NCBI GenBank assembly: GCA_017624855.1
Contig: JAGAMF010000006.1
Span: 28,519 to 92,518, forward strand
DNA: 64,000 nt
Direction: 5' to 3'
DNA from: Lachnospiraceae bacterium
Lineage (GTDB): Bacteria > Bacillota > Clostridia > Lachnospirales > Lachnospiraceae
Of this stretch, positions 53,771-62,419 are shown piece by piece. The position numbers and the translations under genes were made by a program. Numbering within the stretch: position 1 is the first letter of the stretch; each line of letters begins with the position of its first letter. The notes under the pieces were generated by a model, which was not told where the DNA came from, did no database searches, and saw only the letters and a program-made list of their open reading frames with translations.

Positions 53771-54431
53771 GAAAGAATATCAGGAAGCTTTCTCCAATAT
53801 AAAAGCGGATGAAGACTTCAAAAAACAACTTGCAAAGAAATTAAATGAAGCAGAGCGACCCAGATGGAAAACATCTTATACGGGTATGATTGCGGCAGCC
53901 GCAGTATTGATTGTTGTGGTGAGTGTGGGTATCGCAACGGGGGTGTTGGTAACGAATTCCTCACAGGAACAATCGGATGTGCATGGCGGAATGGTGCAGA
54001 ACGATAGTAGTGATATTACCGACGGACAGGATGTAAGCGAAGTGCTTCCGACTACACCGGGAGTGGCAGCAGGAACGAATAATTCAGAGACATACATGGA
54101 AATGAATTTTTCGGATTTGAGCTGGTACGGTAAGGCAGAAAATGATGAGGCACTTTTGGATACTTTTATATCCTTGGTAGGTGGCGAAACATTGGATACC
54201 CTTTATTGTGGCGCGGATAAAGGTGATGATGGAGCGGTTGCATTAAGCGATGCAGAGGTTGATGCGTTGATTGCTTCTTTTGACGGAGCAGTGGCTGAAG
54301 ATGTGGCGGCAGAAGGTGACGGCAAATATTACAGAGCGGTGTTTGAATCCGGCATGAATATTCGTTTTGTTGTATATGAAAACGGCTATTTACAGTTGGA
54401 AGATACCGGAAGCATGTATAAGCTGAAGTAA
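53760..54431 (+). CDS. Probable anti-sigma factor, single-pass membrane protein
   Basis: 223 residues. The cytosolic N-terminus of about 40 residues (KKEYQEAFSNIKADEDFKKQ) is followed by one membrane helix (about 42-65). An extracytoplasmic part of about 155 residues is rich in Asp, Ser and Gly, with no known sensor domain. The 11-base overlap with the sigma gene and the topology support an anti-sigma role; what it senses is unknown. Confidence 0.72.
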   Translation: MNFKKEYQEAFSNIKADEDFKKQLAKKLNEAERPRWKTSYTGMIAAAAVLIVVVSVGIATGVLVTNSSQEQSDVHGGMVQNDSSDITDGQDVSEVLPTTPGVAAGTNNSETYMEMNFSDLSWYGKAENDEALLDTFISLVGGETLDTLYCGADKGDDGAVALSDAEVDALIASFDGAVAEDVAAEGDGKYYRAVFESGMNIRFVVYENGYLQLEDTGSMYKLK

Positions 54432-54457
54432 TTTTTTTCATAAAAATAAAATTTTTT

Positions 54458-54486
54458 GCAACCTTTTCAAATGCTGATAAGTGTTT
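54458..54486 (+). promoter_or_regulatory. ECF promoter, copy 2
   Basis: GCAACC (54458-54463), 17 bases, GTGTTT (54481-54486), again preceded by a T run. It predicts that the lipoprotein gene belongs to the regulon of the sigma factor encoded just upstream. Confidence 0.72.
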
Positions 54487-54527
54487 AGTGTAAAAGGACA
54501 AAAAATCAAAAGGAGAATTCAAAAATT

Positions 54528-57155
54528 ATGAAAAGAAAAACTGTATGCAGAATGCTTACCATGATGTTGGCACTTAGTATGGTGGTTGCACCCATGAGCG
54601 GTTGCAGAGGATTGTTTCCGCAGAATCAGAATACCAATGGGCCGGTTGTGGGAAGTGATGCAGGTCAAACTTCCGAAAGTGATATTACCGATGATGAAGT
54701 AATGGCAGGTGCAACAGATTTAATGAGTCATATTAAAAATGATTTTGCAGCATCTGAGTTGCCTGAGGATTATAATCAGCCTATGTATAATCTTCCCATT
54801 GACCATGTGTTTGAGTTTGAATGCTGCGAAGAAATTGGTAACTATCCCAATGAGGCTTTTACGGTGGTAGATAATACTGATTTTGTGAATAAAGGCGGTA
54901 TGACTTTTAACTGGAATACTTATGAAGACGGTAAAATCACCGTAGAGCCCAGAGGTGCCCTGTATCTGGACAAGAACGGTTCAAGTAATATTAACGATGG
55001 AACATGGGGATCGTTAAATGTATTGTATTTGGTTCAGAAGGTTGATTTGACTACCGGTGAAACCTTGGAAAAACCTATTATTACACCGTTTACCGTACAG
55101 CAGCCTTTACAGGCTCCCATTATCAGTCAGGGCGTAGACGAAAACAATAACTATACCATTTCATGGGAAGCGGTTCCCGGTGCAGTGGAGTATCGTGTAT
55201 ATGAACACTTTTTAGATTACGGATACAAGGTAGAATGCGTAACAACCGAAACTTCCGTATCGGTATCTGAGTTTGAAACTCAGAAGACAATGGAAGAGTA
55301 TGAAGAGCTGATTGCACAGGAATATATTGACGCAGGTTATGACAGCGGTATTGTCGGCAGAGACGGTGTGTCCAACATGAACTATGGTGTAAAATACGAC
55401 GATGAAATGGAAAGCGGATATTTCCTTGTAGTTGCGGTTGGAGAAGACGGAGTGCAGTCAGGTGCCAGCAATTGCGTGGATGTACGTGATATTGCCATGA
55501 AGTTGCCTCACGAGGTTCAGGACACTACATTTGAGGTTGATATTACTTCTATTGAAGATGTTCCCGCCTATGTAGATGTTGTAATGGTTGACGGTTCCGT
55601 TCAGCAGATGATTATTGATTACAAGGGAGCACCGGTTTATAGTTTCCCCGATAATGAGAATAAAATTGCACTTAAGTGTAAGGTTTTAAATACACAGTTT
55701 GATAGCTTCTTTGTTATATTAAGCGGTATGCATTATGAGGATGTGTTGGCTCAGAGTGAGTTTGTTAAGAGCAGACAAGATGAGTTGGCAAGTAAAGTAG
55801 GAAGTGCACAGGAACCGGAAATTAATGTGACTCATTCACCTTCGGAAGATTTAACAGAAGCAATCGAGGAATTCCGCGAGGATATGCCCGGATCAGAGCC
55901 TTCAGAAGAACCCAGCGAAGAGCCTTCAGAAGAACCCAGCGAGGAACCTTCGGAAGAGCCCAGCGAAGAGCCTTCAGAAGAACCCAGCGAGGAACCTTCG
56001 GAAGAGCCCAGCGAGGAACCCTCGGAAGAACCCAGTGAGGAGCCTTCGGAAGAACCCAGTGAGGAGCCTTCAGAAGAACCTGAAGTGCCTTCTGTACCGG
56101 AAGGAAATGCAAGCCTTCCCATGCAGTTAATGAATGATACGGTAGCTTATGTAGAGCAGACTATGAATGCATTGGGTGGCGACAGAGTAAACGGCGTTCT
56201 TTATGCATCCAATGATTTACAGGCATGGCTTGCAATGTGTATGATTGCACAGAGCGAAGTAATCCCGGTGCCTTATGAGATGTTTCCGGATGCAGTAAAC
56301 TTAGACTATACAACCGGTTTACTTATGGAAGCATTTCGCCAGAATCCTACCGCAGGAATGATTAAAGAATTACGATATTCAGGTGAATATCAGGCATATG
56401 TGGTAGAATATCTGGAAACACCCGAAGTAAGACTGGATAAAGCACAGCAGGAATTGGACGCTGCATATGAAATTGAAAGTCGTATCATTGATGACGGAAT
56501 GTCAGATTATGAAAAAGTATTGGCAATCAATGAGTATTTCAGAATCAATGCTTCTTATGATTTTGATTCTACAGCAACTGAGATTTCAGATATGTCCACA
56601 TTGTCAGAACAGTTTATAGATGCACACACTCCTTATGGCATTATTTGCAATAATTATGGTGTATGTGAAAGCTATTCCGAGTCCTTCGTTTTAGTGGCAA
56701 GAATTGCCGGCTTGGATGCAATGTGTGAATTTGGTACATTATACGGCGGCGGACATGAATGGAACCGTGTAAAAGTAGACGACAGCTGGTGTGTGTTGGA
56801 TGTTACCAATAATGACATTGATACATTTGTTAACGGCTTGATGAACATAACCGATGAACAGGCATCCGGAATTTTGGTTCCCGACCATTCGGCAATTTTA
56901 AATGACTACAATTACGCAGCAACAGATGAAACAAAAGAATATTACTACATGTCAGGTTGTGTGGTAAATGATTTGTCTGAGGCGGCAGATATGATTGCAG
57001 ACATCTTAGAAGATGAAGATATCGCATTGATTCGTATTCCCGCAGGTTGCACCGAGGCTGAATTGGAAGCGGTAATCGAAGAATTGGTATATGAAAAAGG
57101 CGTTAATTTCTCTACTGCAGGTGTGCATATGAATATTCTTTGCGTAGAGCAGTAA
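54528..57155 (+). CDS. Transglutaminase-like surface lipoprotein with PSEE repeats
   Basis: 875 residues. A lipoprotein signal peptide (KRKTVCRMLTMMLALSMVV, lipobox ending MSGC at about residue 26) anchors it outside the membrane. A fibronectin-like segment (about 195-240, YTISWEAVPGAVEYRVYEH) follows. Then come 15 tandem PSEE repeats (about 458-517), a helical part, and a transglutaminase-like domain whose triad reads Cys713 (YGVCESYSES), His743 (GGHEWNRV) and Asp758 (VLDVTNND). Such domains act as cysteine peptidases or cross-linkers. The ECF promoter places it under the adjacent sigma factor. Confidence 0.85.
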   Translation: MKRKTVCRMLTMMLALSMVVAPMSGCRGLFPQNQNTNGPVVGSDAGQTSESDITDDEVMAGATDLMSHIKNDFAASELPEDYNQPMYNLPIDHVFEFECCEEIGNYPNEAFTVVDNTDFVNKGGMTFNWNTYEDGKITVEPRGALYLDKNGSSNINDGTWGSLNVLYLVQKVDLTTGETLEKPIITPFTVQQPLQAPIISQGVDENNNYTISWEAVPGAVEYRVYEHFLDYGYKVECVTTETSVSVSEFETQKTMEEYEELIAQEYIDAGYDSGIVGRDGVSNMNYGVKYDDEMESGYFLVVAVGEDGVQSGASNCVDVRDIAMKLPHEVQDTTFEVDITSIEDVPAYVDVVMVDGSVQQMIIDYKGAPVYSFPDNENKIALKCKVLNTQFDSFFVILSGMHYEDVLAQSEFVKSRQDELASKVGSAQEPEINVTHSPSEDLTEAIEEFREDMPGSEPSEEPSEEPSEEPSEEPSEEPSEEPSEEPSEEPSEEPSEEPSEEPSEEPSEEPSEEPSEEPEVPSVPEGNASLPMQLMNDTVAYVEQTMNALGGDRVNGVLYASNDLQAWLAMCMIAQSEVIPVPYEMFPDAVNLDYTTGLLMEAFRQNPTAGMIKELRYSGEYQAYVVEYLETPEVRLDKAQQELDAAYEIESRIIDDGMSDYEKVLAINEYFRINASYDFDSTATEISDMSTLSEQFIDAHTPYGIICNNYGVCESYSESFVLVARIAGLDAMCEFGTLYGGGHEWNRVKVDDSWCVLDVTNNDIDTFVNGLMNITDEQASGILVPDHSAILNDYNYAATDETKEYYYMSGCVVNDLSEAADMIADILEDEDIALIRIPAGCTEAELEAVIEELVYEKGVNFSTAGVHMNILCVEQ
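55899..56078 (+). repeat. 15 tandem 12-base repeats encoding PSEE
   Basis: Each unit is CC(T/C)-Ser-GA(A/G)-GA(A/G), with TCA/TCG and AGC/AGT serine codons alternating, so the DNA has an underlying 24-base period. It forms an acidic, proline-spaced stalk in the lipoprotein. Confidence 0.95.
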
Positions 57156-57186
57156 TAATACAAAACAGATAAAATGAATGTAAAAG

Positions 57187-57230
57187 TACCGTAGTGATAA
57201 ATATAAAATCACTGCGGTATTTTTGTTTTT
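57187..57230 (+). terminator. Intrinsic terminator
   Basis: TACCGTAGTGAT pairs with ATCACTGCGGTA (one G-U), followed by TTTTTGTTTTT. Confidence 0.87.
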
Positions 57231-57258
57231 ATAAATATAAAAGGGAAGGGGTTGAAGA

Positions 57259-57876
57259 ATGAGGATATTTTATGTGGAAGAAGAGTGTGATGCGGATAAA
57301 ACATTGAAAAAAACCATTGATGAAAAAGATGTAGAATGCATTAAATGCAACAGTATTACAGAAGCGTTCACCCGGATTAAAAGTGCCGGAAAAGAGGAAA
57401 TATCCGTTATTATGATAAAAAGTACATGGGCAGAACAGGATACCTTTTCGAATAATAAGTTGATTGTTCAGACTTTTGGTAATTTTGAGGTGTTCTATGG
57501 AGACAGGCCTGTGGCTTTTATGCGCGCAAAATCAAAAGAGCTGTTGGCTTATTTGATTGACAGGCGGGGAGCTACGGTTACTACAGCGGAAGCCTGTGGC
57601 ATTCTTTGGGAAGGTAAAGAATATAATTTTTCATTACAAAGACAGTTTCAGACCGTGGTATCCGACCTGATTAAAAGTTTGAGAAAAATAGATTTTGAGC
57701 ATTTAATTCACCGTAGCAGAAACTGCCTGTCGGTAGAAGTTTCGGAAGTGGAATGCGACTATTATAAGCTTTTAAAAGGAGATGCAGAAGCTAAGAAATT
57801 GTACATGGGGGAATATATGACCAACTACAGTTGGGCGGAATTGACTGCAGGTTTTCTTGCACAAAAGTATCATTAA
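57259..57876 (+). CDS. Response-regulator-like protein with winged helix
   Basis: 205 residues. The N-terminal 65 residues look like a shortened receiver fold (MRIFYVEEE, ISVIMIKSTW) without a clear phosphorylation Asp. The C-terminal part (about 72-175) matches the SARP/OmpR-type winged helix seen in Lachnospiraceae regulators: IVQTFGNFEVFYGDRPVAFM, RAKSKELLAYLIDRRGATVT and QFQTVVSDLIKSLRK. AAGGGG precedes the start. Targets unknown. Confidence 0.7.
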   Translation: MRIFYVEEECDADKTLKKTIDEKDVECIKCNSITEAFTRIKSAGKEEISVIMIKSTWAEQDTFSNNKLIVQTFGNFEVFYGDRPVAFMRAKSKELLAYLIDRRGATVTTAEACGILWEGKEYNFSLQRQFQTVVSDLIKSLRKIDFEHLIHRSRNCLSVEVSEVECDYYKLLKGDAEAKKLYMGEYMTNYSWAELTAGFLAQKYH

Positions 57877-58143
57877 TAAAAAATATGTCGTTTTATAAAA
57901 AATATTGTAATTTGGTGTAGAAATGGTGTAGTGGAGGGTGTATATTGTAAGTACATTAGATTTAATGTAGAGTACAAAAGAATGAGAGAACAAAAGAGTT
58001 GACAAAGGTACAATGCGATTAATACTAATGTACTAAAGATAAATATCAAACAAAAGATATGTGTCTTTACATTCAGGATAAAACAACCAAATGAAGTACA
58101 ATGTATCCCCCCGAAATATACGGAAGATAAGCAGACAAAATAT
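57877..58143. other. Noncoding stretch with repeated GTACA motifs
   Basis: No convincing reading frame. It contains TACATTA-GATT-TAATGTA (perfect inverted repeat near 57952-57969) and several GTACA/TGTAC copies down to about 58105. A possible promoter is TTGACA at 57999 with TACTAA at 58023. Together with the terminator after it, a small RNA of about 150 bases is conceivable but unproven. Confidence 0.35.
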
Positions 58144-58181
58144 AAAAGACAGGTACACCGTTAAAGTGCACCTGTCTTTTT
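58144..58181. terminator. Bidirectional terminator
   Basis: AAAAGACAGGT-(A)-CAC pairs with GTG-(C)-ACCTGTCTTTT. It ends the minus-strand alarmone synthetase gene and may end a plus-strand transcript. Confidence 0.83.
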
Positions 58182-58182
58182 G

Positions 58183-58896
58183 TTATTCATCATCATTCTG
58201 TGGCATCATCTCCGGAGGAAATTTAGGATAAATCTGATTCTTGATATCCTGCATTTTAGAGTCCATATCTGCAATGGTGGTAGCACATTCCAAAAGCTGT
58301 GCGCTGATGGAAGCACTGTCTATCTGTGATAAATCTTTTTTATATTTTAATTCATGTTCCAAACTTGCCCAGAAATCCATAGCAATGGTACGAAGCTGAA
58401 CTTCAACTTTGAGAAATTCTTTGCCTTCGGAGAAAAATACCGGAGTTTCCACAATCATGTGGTAGCTGCGATAGCCGTTGGGTTTGGGTTCGCGGATATA
58501 ATCTTTGTAACTGATTAAGCGAATGTCGTCTTGTTTAAGAAGCATATCGGCAATTTCATAGATATCATCCACGAAGTCACAGATTACGCGGACACCGGCT
58601 ACATCGTTTAACTCGTTTTGCATATTATCCAAAGTAAAAGCCAAACCTTTGCGGTTTAATTTGTCTATAATACTTCTCGGATTCTTGATTCTTGACTTAA
58701 TGGCGTGAATCGGATTTCGCTTACTCTTAATGGATAATTCTTCGTTTAATACTTCGAATTTGGTACGAACTTCTTTGATGGCGCAACCGTATTTGGTAAC
58801 CAGCTGCTGAAACTGTTCCATGGAAGATGCCATGGCTTCCTGTACCGCATATTGTTGGAATTGTTCATATAAAAATATCTTATCATCCTGTTGCAT
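58183..58896 (-). CDS. Small alarmone synthetase (RelQ/YjbM-type GTP pyrophosphokinase)
   Basis: 237 residues, with only the RelA/SpoT synthetase domain. Signatures: SRIKNPRSIIDKLNRKGLAF, DVAGVRVICDFVDDIYEIAD, EPKPNGYRSYHMIVETPVFF (substrate loop) and VEVQLRTIAMDFWASLEHEL. It makes (p)ppGpp from GTP/GDP and ATP. There is no hydrolase domain or TGS. The start follows AAGGGGG. It lies behind the HD protein on the same strand, but separated by 87 bases. Confidence 0.9.
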   Translation of the reverse strand: MQQDDKIFLYEQFQQYAVQEAMASSMEQFQQLVTKYGCAIKEVRTKFEVLNEELSIKSKRNPIHAIKSRIKNPRSIIDKLNRKGLAFTLDNMQNELNDVAGVRVICDFVDDIYEIADMLLKQDDIRLISYKDYIREPKPNGYRSYHMIVETPVFFSEGKEFLKVEVQLRTIAMDFWASLEHELKYKKDLSQIDSASISAQLLECATTIADMDSKMQDIKNQIYPKFPPEMMPQNDDE

Positions 58897-58983
58897 AATT
58901 TATCCCCCTTAAAAACTTATACACAAAATGTTTTTTAATGTATTGCCTCTTACGATAGAATACAAATGTATCTGCATTGTATA

Positions 58984-59589
58984 TCAGTAGCCCAAATAAT
59001 ATTTGTAATATTCATATAATGATTGGGCGAAATCCTTGTATTTTTTGCTGGCATCAAAGCGTAAATATTTTATGTCCAGATCATCCACCCTGACTCTGTC
59101 CAGGGCATCGGCATCTTTTAGCATTTTAGCAATGTAAAAAGCTCTGTCGCTGTCTTTTACCCCATAAGAGGCAATAATCTGAGCCATATGCTCATCATTG
59201 GGTGAGTGGGCGTGAATTGCCGCCTGTACAATACGCATATCTTCCTGCGGAAGCATAATCACATCCGATAACATACTGCTGGAACGGCTACCGTGTTCAT
59301 CGTCCTTGGAGTCATCGATTCTTCCGATGTCATGGTAGGAGCAGGCGGTAAGTAACAGTACGGTGTCCGCCTCGTTGCAATCGTTCTCCATGGCAATAAG
59401 ACCGCCGAAAAGAAGTACACGCTCAATGTGAGCGATACCGTGAATGTGACTTTTGTATAAGCACTCGGTTTTCAGTTCTTTGATCTTTTGTTCAAAAACA
59501 GGCCATAATGCCCAGCTTTTAAGAGCATTAATCTGCTCATCAAATGCAGTGGTTTCCCGCTGAAGTAAATCCTGTAAGATAGATTCCAT
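58984..59589 (-). CDS. HD-domain protein
   Basis: 201 residues. HD pieces: SHIHGIAHIERVLLFGGLIA (His), LTACSYHDIGRIDDSKDDEHG (HD) and MLKDADALDRVRVDD (Asp). Metal-dependent phosphohydrolase, substrate unknown. AGGAGGT precedes the start. It is encoded upstream of the alarmone synthetase; whether it acts on nucleotides of the same pathway is speculation. Confidence 0.78.
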   Translation of the reverse strand: MESILQDLLQRETTAFDEQINALKSWALWPVFEQKIKELKTECLYKSHIHGIAHIERVLLFGGLIAMENDCNEADTVLLLTACSYHDIGRIDDSKDDEHGSRSSSMLSDVIMLPQEDMRIVQAAIHAHSPNDEHMAQIIASYGVKDSDRAFYIAKMLKDADALDRVRVDDLDIKYLRFDASKKYKDFAQSLYEYYKYYLGY

Positions 59590-59764
59590 GATGTATTACC
59601 TCCTCCTGCATTATTAATATGTTTAGAAATGTTAATTTTAGGAAAAAACATTAATAAATCATATTGATATTATAGCATATCAAGGCGCGAAAATAAACCA
59701 ACGAATCATGAAATAATTGTTAATACATTGCAAACAAACCGTGTTTTTGAAGTATGGGTTATGG

Positions 59765-59792
59765 TTGACTTTTTGGTACAGATTGATATACT
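59765..59792 (+). promoter_or_regulatory. Promoter of the suf operon
   Basis: TTGACT (59765-59770), 16 bases, TATACT (59787-59792). Confidence 0.68.
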
Positions 59793-59831
59793 AAAAGGTG
59801 GTGTTTTAGCACAAAGGAAGGAGCAGAAAAA

Positions 59832-60560
59832 ATGCTTGAGTTAAGAAATGTATCTTACTGCGTAGATGACAACAATACGCAGAAAGAGATTATTAAAAAT
59901 ATAAGTGTAAAAATTGACAACGGTTTTGTGGCAATTACAGGTCCCAACGGTGGTGGTAAGTCTACTTTGGCGAAATTGATTGCAGGTATCCTAAAACCTA
60001 CTTCGGGACAGATTCTGTTGGACGGAGAGGATATTACGGAAGCTTCCATTACCGACAGAGCCAATATGGGAATCAGTTTTGCATTCCAGCAGCCGGTGCG
60101 TTTTAAGGGTATTACCGTAAAAGATTTGATTACCCTGGCAGCAGGTAAGAAAATTACCGTTACGGAAGCATGTAAATACTTGTCGGAAGTTGGGCTTTGC
60201 GCCAAGGAATATATTAATCGTGAAGTGAATGCCAGTCTTTCCGGCGGTGAGTTGAAGCGTATTGAAATTGCCATGATTATGGCAAGAGGTACGAAGGTAT
60301 CCGTATTCGACGAGCCTGAGGCGGGAATCGATCTTTGGAGTTTTAAGAATCTGATTCAGGTATTCGAAAATATGCATGAGAAGTTAGGCGGTTCCATTAT
60401 TATCATTTCTCATCAGGAGCGTATTTTAAACATTGCGGATGAAATTATTGTTCTTGCTAACGGTGAAGTGACCGCTCACGGCAAAAAAGATGATGTTTTA
60501 CCCGGACTTCTTTGCGGAGATGTGGGTTGTAAGACATTGATGGACAAGATTGAACAGTAA
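59832..60560 (+). CDS. sufC: SufC-like ABC ATPase of Fe-S cluster assembly
   Basis: 242 residues. Walker A GPNGGGKST (37-45), Q-loop FAFQQPVRFKGI, signature SLSGGELKRIEIAMIMARG (about 136-154) and Walker B SVFDEPEAGIDLWSF. The glycine-rich P-loop and the EPEAGIDLWSF text are typical of SufC-like ATPases of the short anaerobic two-gene Suf systems. It powers the SufB-type scaffold encoded next. No SufS, SufU or SufD is present here. Confidence 0.88.
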   Translation: MLELRNVSYCVDDNNTQKEIIKNISVKIDNGFVAITGPNGGGKSTLAKLIAGILKPTSGQILLDGEDITEASITDRANMGISFAFQQPVRFKGITVKDLITLAAGKKITVTEACKYLSEVGLCAKEYINREVNASLSGGELKRIEIAMIMARGTKVSVFDEPEAGIDLWSFKNLIQVFENMHEKLGGSIIIISHQERILNIADEIIVLANGEVTAHGKKDDVLPGLLCGDVGCKTLMDKIEQ

Positions 60561-60600
60561 GAGAAAATAACAGCATGTATATGCGGAAAGCAGGATAGAT

Positions 60601-61518
60601 ATGGATGCAATTCAGAAGAATTTGTTGGAGCAGGTAGCTGACCTGCATGAGATTCCCACAGGTGCGTACAACATTCGTGCCAATGGCGGTCTTGCAGGAA
60701 GAAATACCACTGCCAATATAGATATTATTACCAAAGAGGACAAGCCGGGAATCGATATTATTATCAAAGACGGAACCAAGAAGGAAAGCCTTCATATTCC
60801 GGTACTTTTAACCCAGACCGGATTAAAAGAATCCGTATACAATGATTTTATCATCGGAGAGGATTGTGATGTTACCATTATTGCAGGTTGCGGTATTCAC
60901 AACGGCGGCAAGGAAGGTACGGAGCACAGCGGTATTCACAGCTTTATCGTAGGTAAAAATTCCAGAGTAAAATATGTGGAGAAGCATTACGGCAGCGGCG
61001 AAGGAACCGGTGAGCGTATTATGAATCCCACCACCATTATTGAATTAAAAGAAGGCGCTTATCTGGAAATGGATACGGTGCAGATTAAGGGTGTTGATTC
61101 CACCAAGAGAACAACAAAGGCAACCTTGGGCGATGACTCTACACTGGTAATCAAAGAAAAAATCATGACCCACGGCAAGCAGACCGCGGAAACAGATTTT
61201 GAAGTAAATCTTGACGGTGTGAATTCCGGAGCAAATGTTATTTCCCGTTCGGTTGCCAAGGATGATTCTTATCAGTTGTTTTTATCCAAAATCAACGGTA
61301 ACAACAAATGTAACGGTCATACGGAGTGTGACGCTATTATTATGGACAATGCATGTGTTCGTGCGGTGCCTGAAATTACGGCAAACCATATTGACGCCAG
61401 CCTGATTCACGAGGCTGCAATCGGTAAAATTGCCGGAGAGCAGTTGATTAAATTGATGACCCTGGGCTTGACGGAAGCAGAAGCGGAAGCACAGATTGTC
61501 AGCGGCTTTTTGAAGTAG
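60601..61518 (+). CDS. sufB: SufB/SufD-family scaffold protein (short form)
   Basis: 305 residues, shorter than classical SufB (about 470). Beta-helix core with HIPVLLTQTGLKESVYNDFI, DCDVTIIAGCGIHNGGKEGT (Cys), EHSGIHSFIVGKNSRVKYVE, INGNNKCNGHTECDAIIMDN (two Cys) and HEAAIGKIAGEQLIKLMTLG (His/Glu), the usual cluster-binding region. With SufC it forms a minimal SMS-type Fe-S assembly system known from anaerobes. The gap to sufC is 40 bases. Confidence 0.88.
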   Translation: MDAIQKNLLEQVADLHEIPTGAYNIRANGGLAGRNTTANIDIITKEDKPGIDIIIKDGTKKESLHIPVLLTQTGLKESVYNDFIIGEDCDVTIIAGCGIHNGGKEGTEHSGIHSFIVGKNSRVKYVEKHYGSGEGTGERIMNPTTIIELKEGAYLEMDTVQIKGVDSTKRTTKATLGDDSTLVIKEKIMTHGKQTAETDFEVNLDGVNSGANVISRSVAKDDSYQLFLSKINGNNKCNGHTECDAIIMDNACVRAVPEITANHIDASLIHEAAIGKIAGEQLIKLMTLGLTEAEAEAQIVSGFLK

Positions 61519-61528
61519 GAGATATAGG

Positions 61529-62398
61529 ATGAAAAGTTCTTCGCCGAAAGAAAAAGAGAAGCCAAGGGCTGTTGATTCAAAAATAAAACTGGTTTTAAAA
61601 ATTGTTCTTTGGTGTGTAGTTGCGATTGTTATTGTAGTTACCCTTGACCGGTTTATTGTATGGTTGGACAATCGTAATAACATCGTTATCGGACATGTAA
61701 TACCGGAAGATGGTATGGATGTTGTGGAAGAGTTGCCTATACCATCCGAAAAATTATATATGACAGCCTACGGAGAAATAAACAAAGAAATGTTACAGGA
61801 AGAATTAAGGAAAACCGTTGTACAAATCCGGGCGGATATTGTATCTGAGACGGAAGGCACTGATTACACCATAAACGGAAGCGGTGTTATCCTTGAAATT
61901 ACGGAGGCGTATATTGATATTGCAACGGCAGCCCATGTGGTGGAACTGACGGCTGAACCGGAGGTGTACTTTTGTGATGGAAGCCATGTAAACGGGATCG
62001 TGCTTGCATACGGAAAACAAAGCGATGTGGCGTTTGTTCGTATTGAGATTTCAGCATTGCCTGATGGTATCGGCGAACAGGTGCAGGAAGCAAAGTGTTG
62101 TACTATAGAAGAATATAATGAGTTGGTACTTAGTAGTGAAGTCTTCTGTGTCGGTTCTGTTTCCAAAGTGGCTGATACAGTGGTAAGAGGTGCGCTTGTA
62201 GAGAAAGACCGGTTTGTTCCACTGTTTCAGAATGATATGCTGATAGGTGATACCGCCGTGGACGGAGGCATGTCCGGAGGCGGAACTTATAATGATAAGG
62301 GAAAACTGCTGGGTATTGTTGTGGGAACTGCCGACAGCGAATCTGCAAGTGTGGCAATAACCGATGTAATGGCAGAATACCGCAGTATTGAACAATAA
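61529..62398 (+). CDS. Membrane-anchored trypsin-like serine protease
   Basis: 289 residues. A cytosolic basic start precedes one membrane helix (about 26-45), then an extracellular protease domain. The triad is readable: His136 (ATAAHVVE), Asp166 (QSDVAFVRI) and Ser249 (GGMSGGGTYN), in the HtrA/trypsin order. There is no PDZ domain, so it is a short, DegP-like protease core. It starts 10 bases after sufB and is clearly in the operon; why an extracytoplasmic protease is encoded there is unclear. Confidence 0.82.
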   Translation: MKSSSPKEKEKPRAVDSKIKLVLKIVLWCVVAIVIVVTLDRFIVWLDNRNNIVIGHVIPEDGMDVVEELPIPSEKLYMTAYGEINKEMLQEELRKTVVQIRADIVSETEGTDYTINGSGVILEITEAYIDIATAAHVVELTAEPEVYFCDGSHVNGIVLAYGKQSDVAFVRIEISALPDGIGEQVQEAKCCTIEEYNELVLSSEVFCVGSVSKVADTVVRGALVEKDRFVPLFQNDMLIGDTAVDGGMSGGGTYNDKGKLLGIVVGTADSESASVAITDVMAEYRSIEQ

Positions 62399-62419
62399 AA
62401 ATGAAAGGAAGTAAAAACA

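Noticed and set aside
55899-56078. Possible CRISPR array
   Set aside because: Repeats are adjacent, in frame and without spacers; they encode PSEE. No cas genes in the window.
55822-56122. Long antisense reading frames over the PSEE repeats
   Set aside because: They are by-products of the 12-base repeat read on the other strand; low-complexity peptides, no ribosome site, and the sense frame is a well-supported gene.
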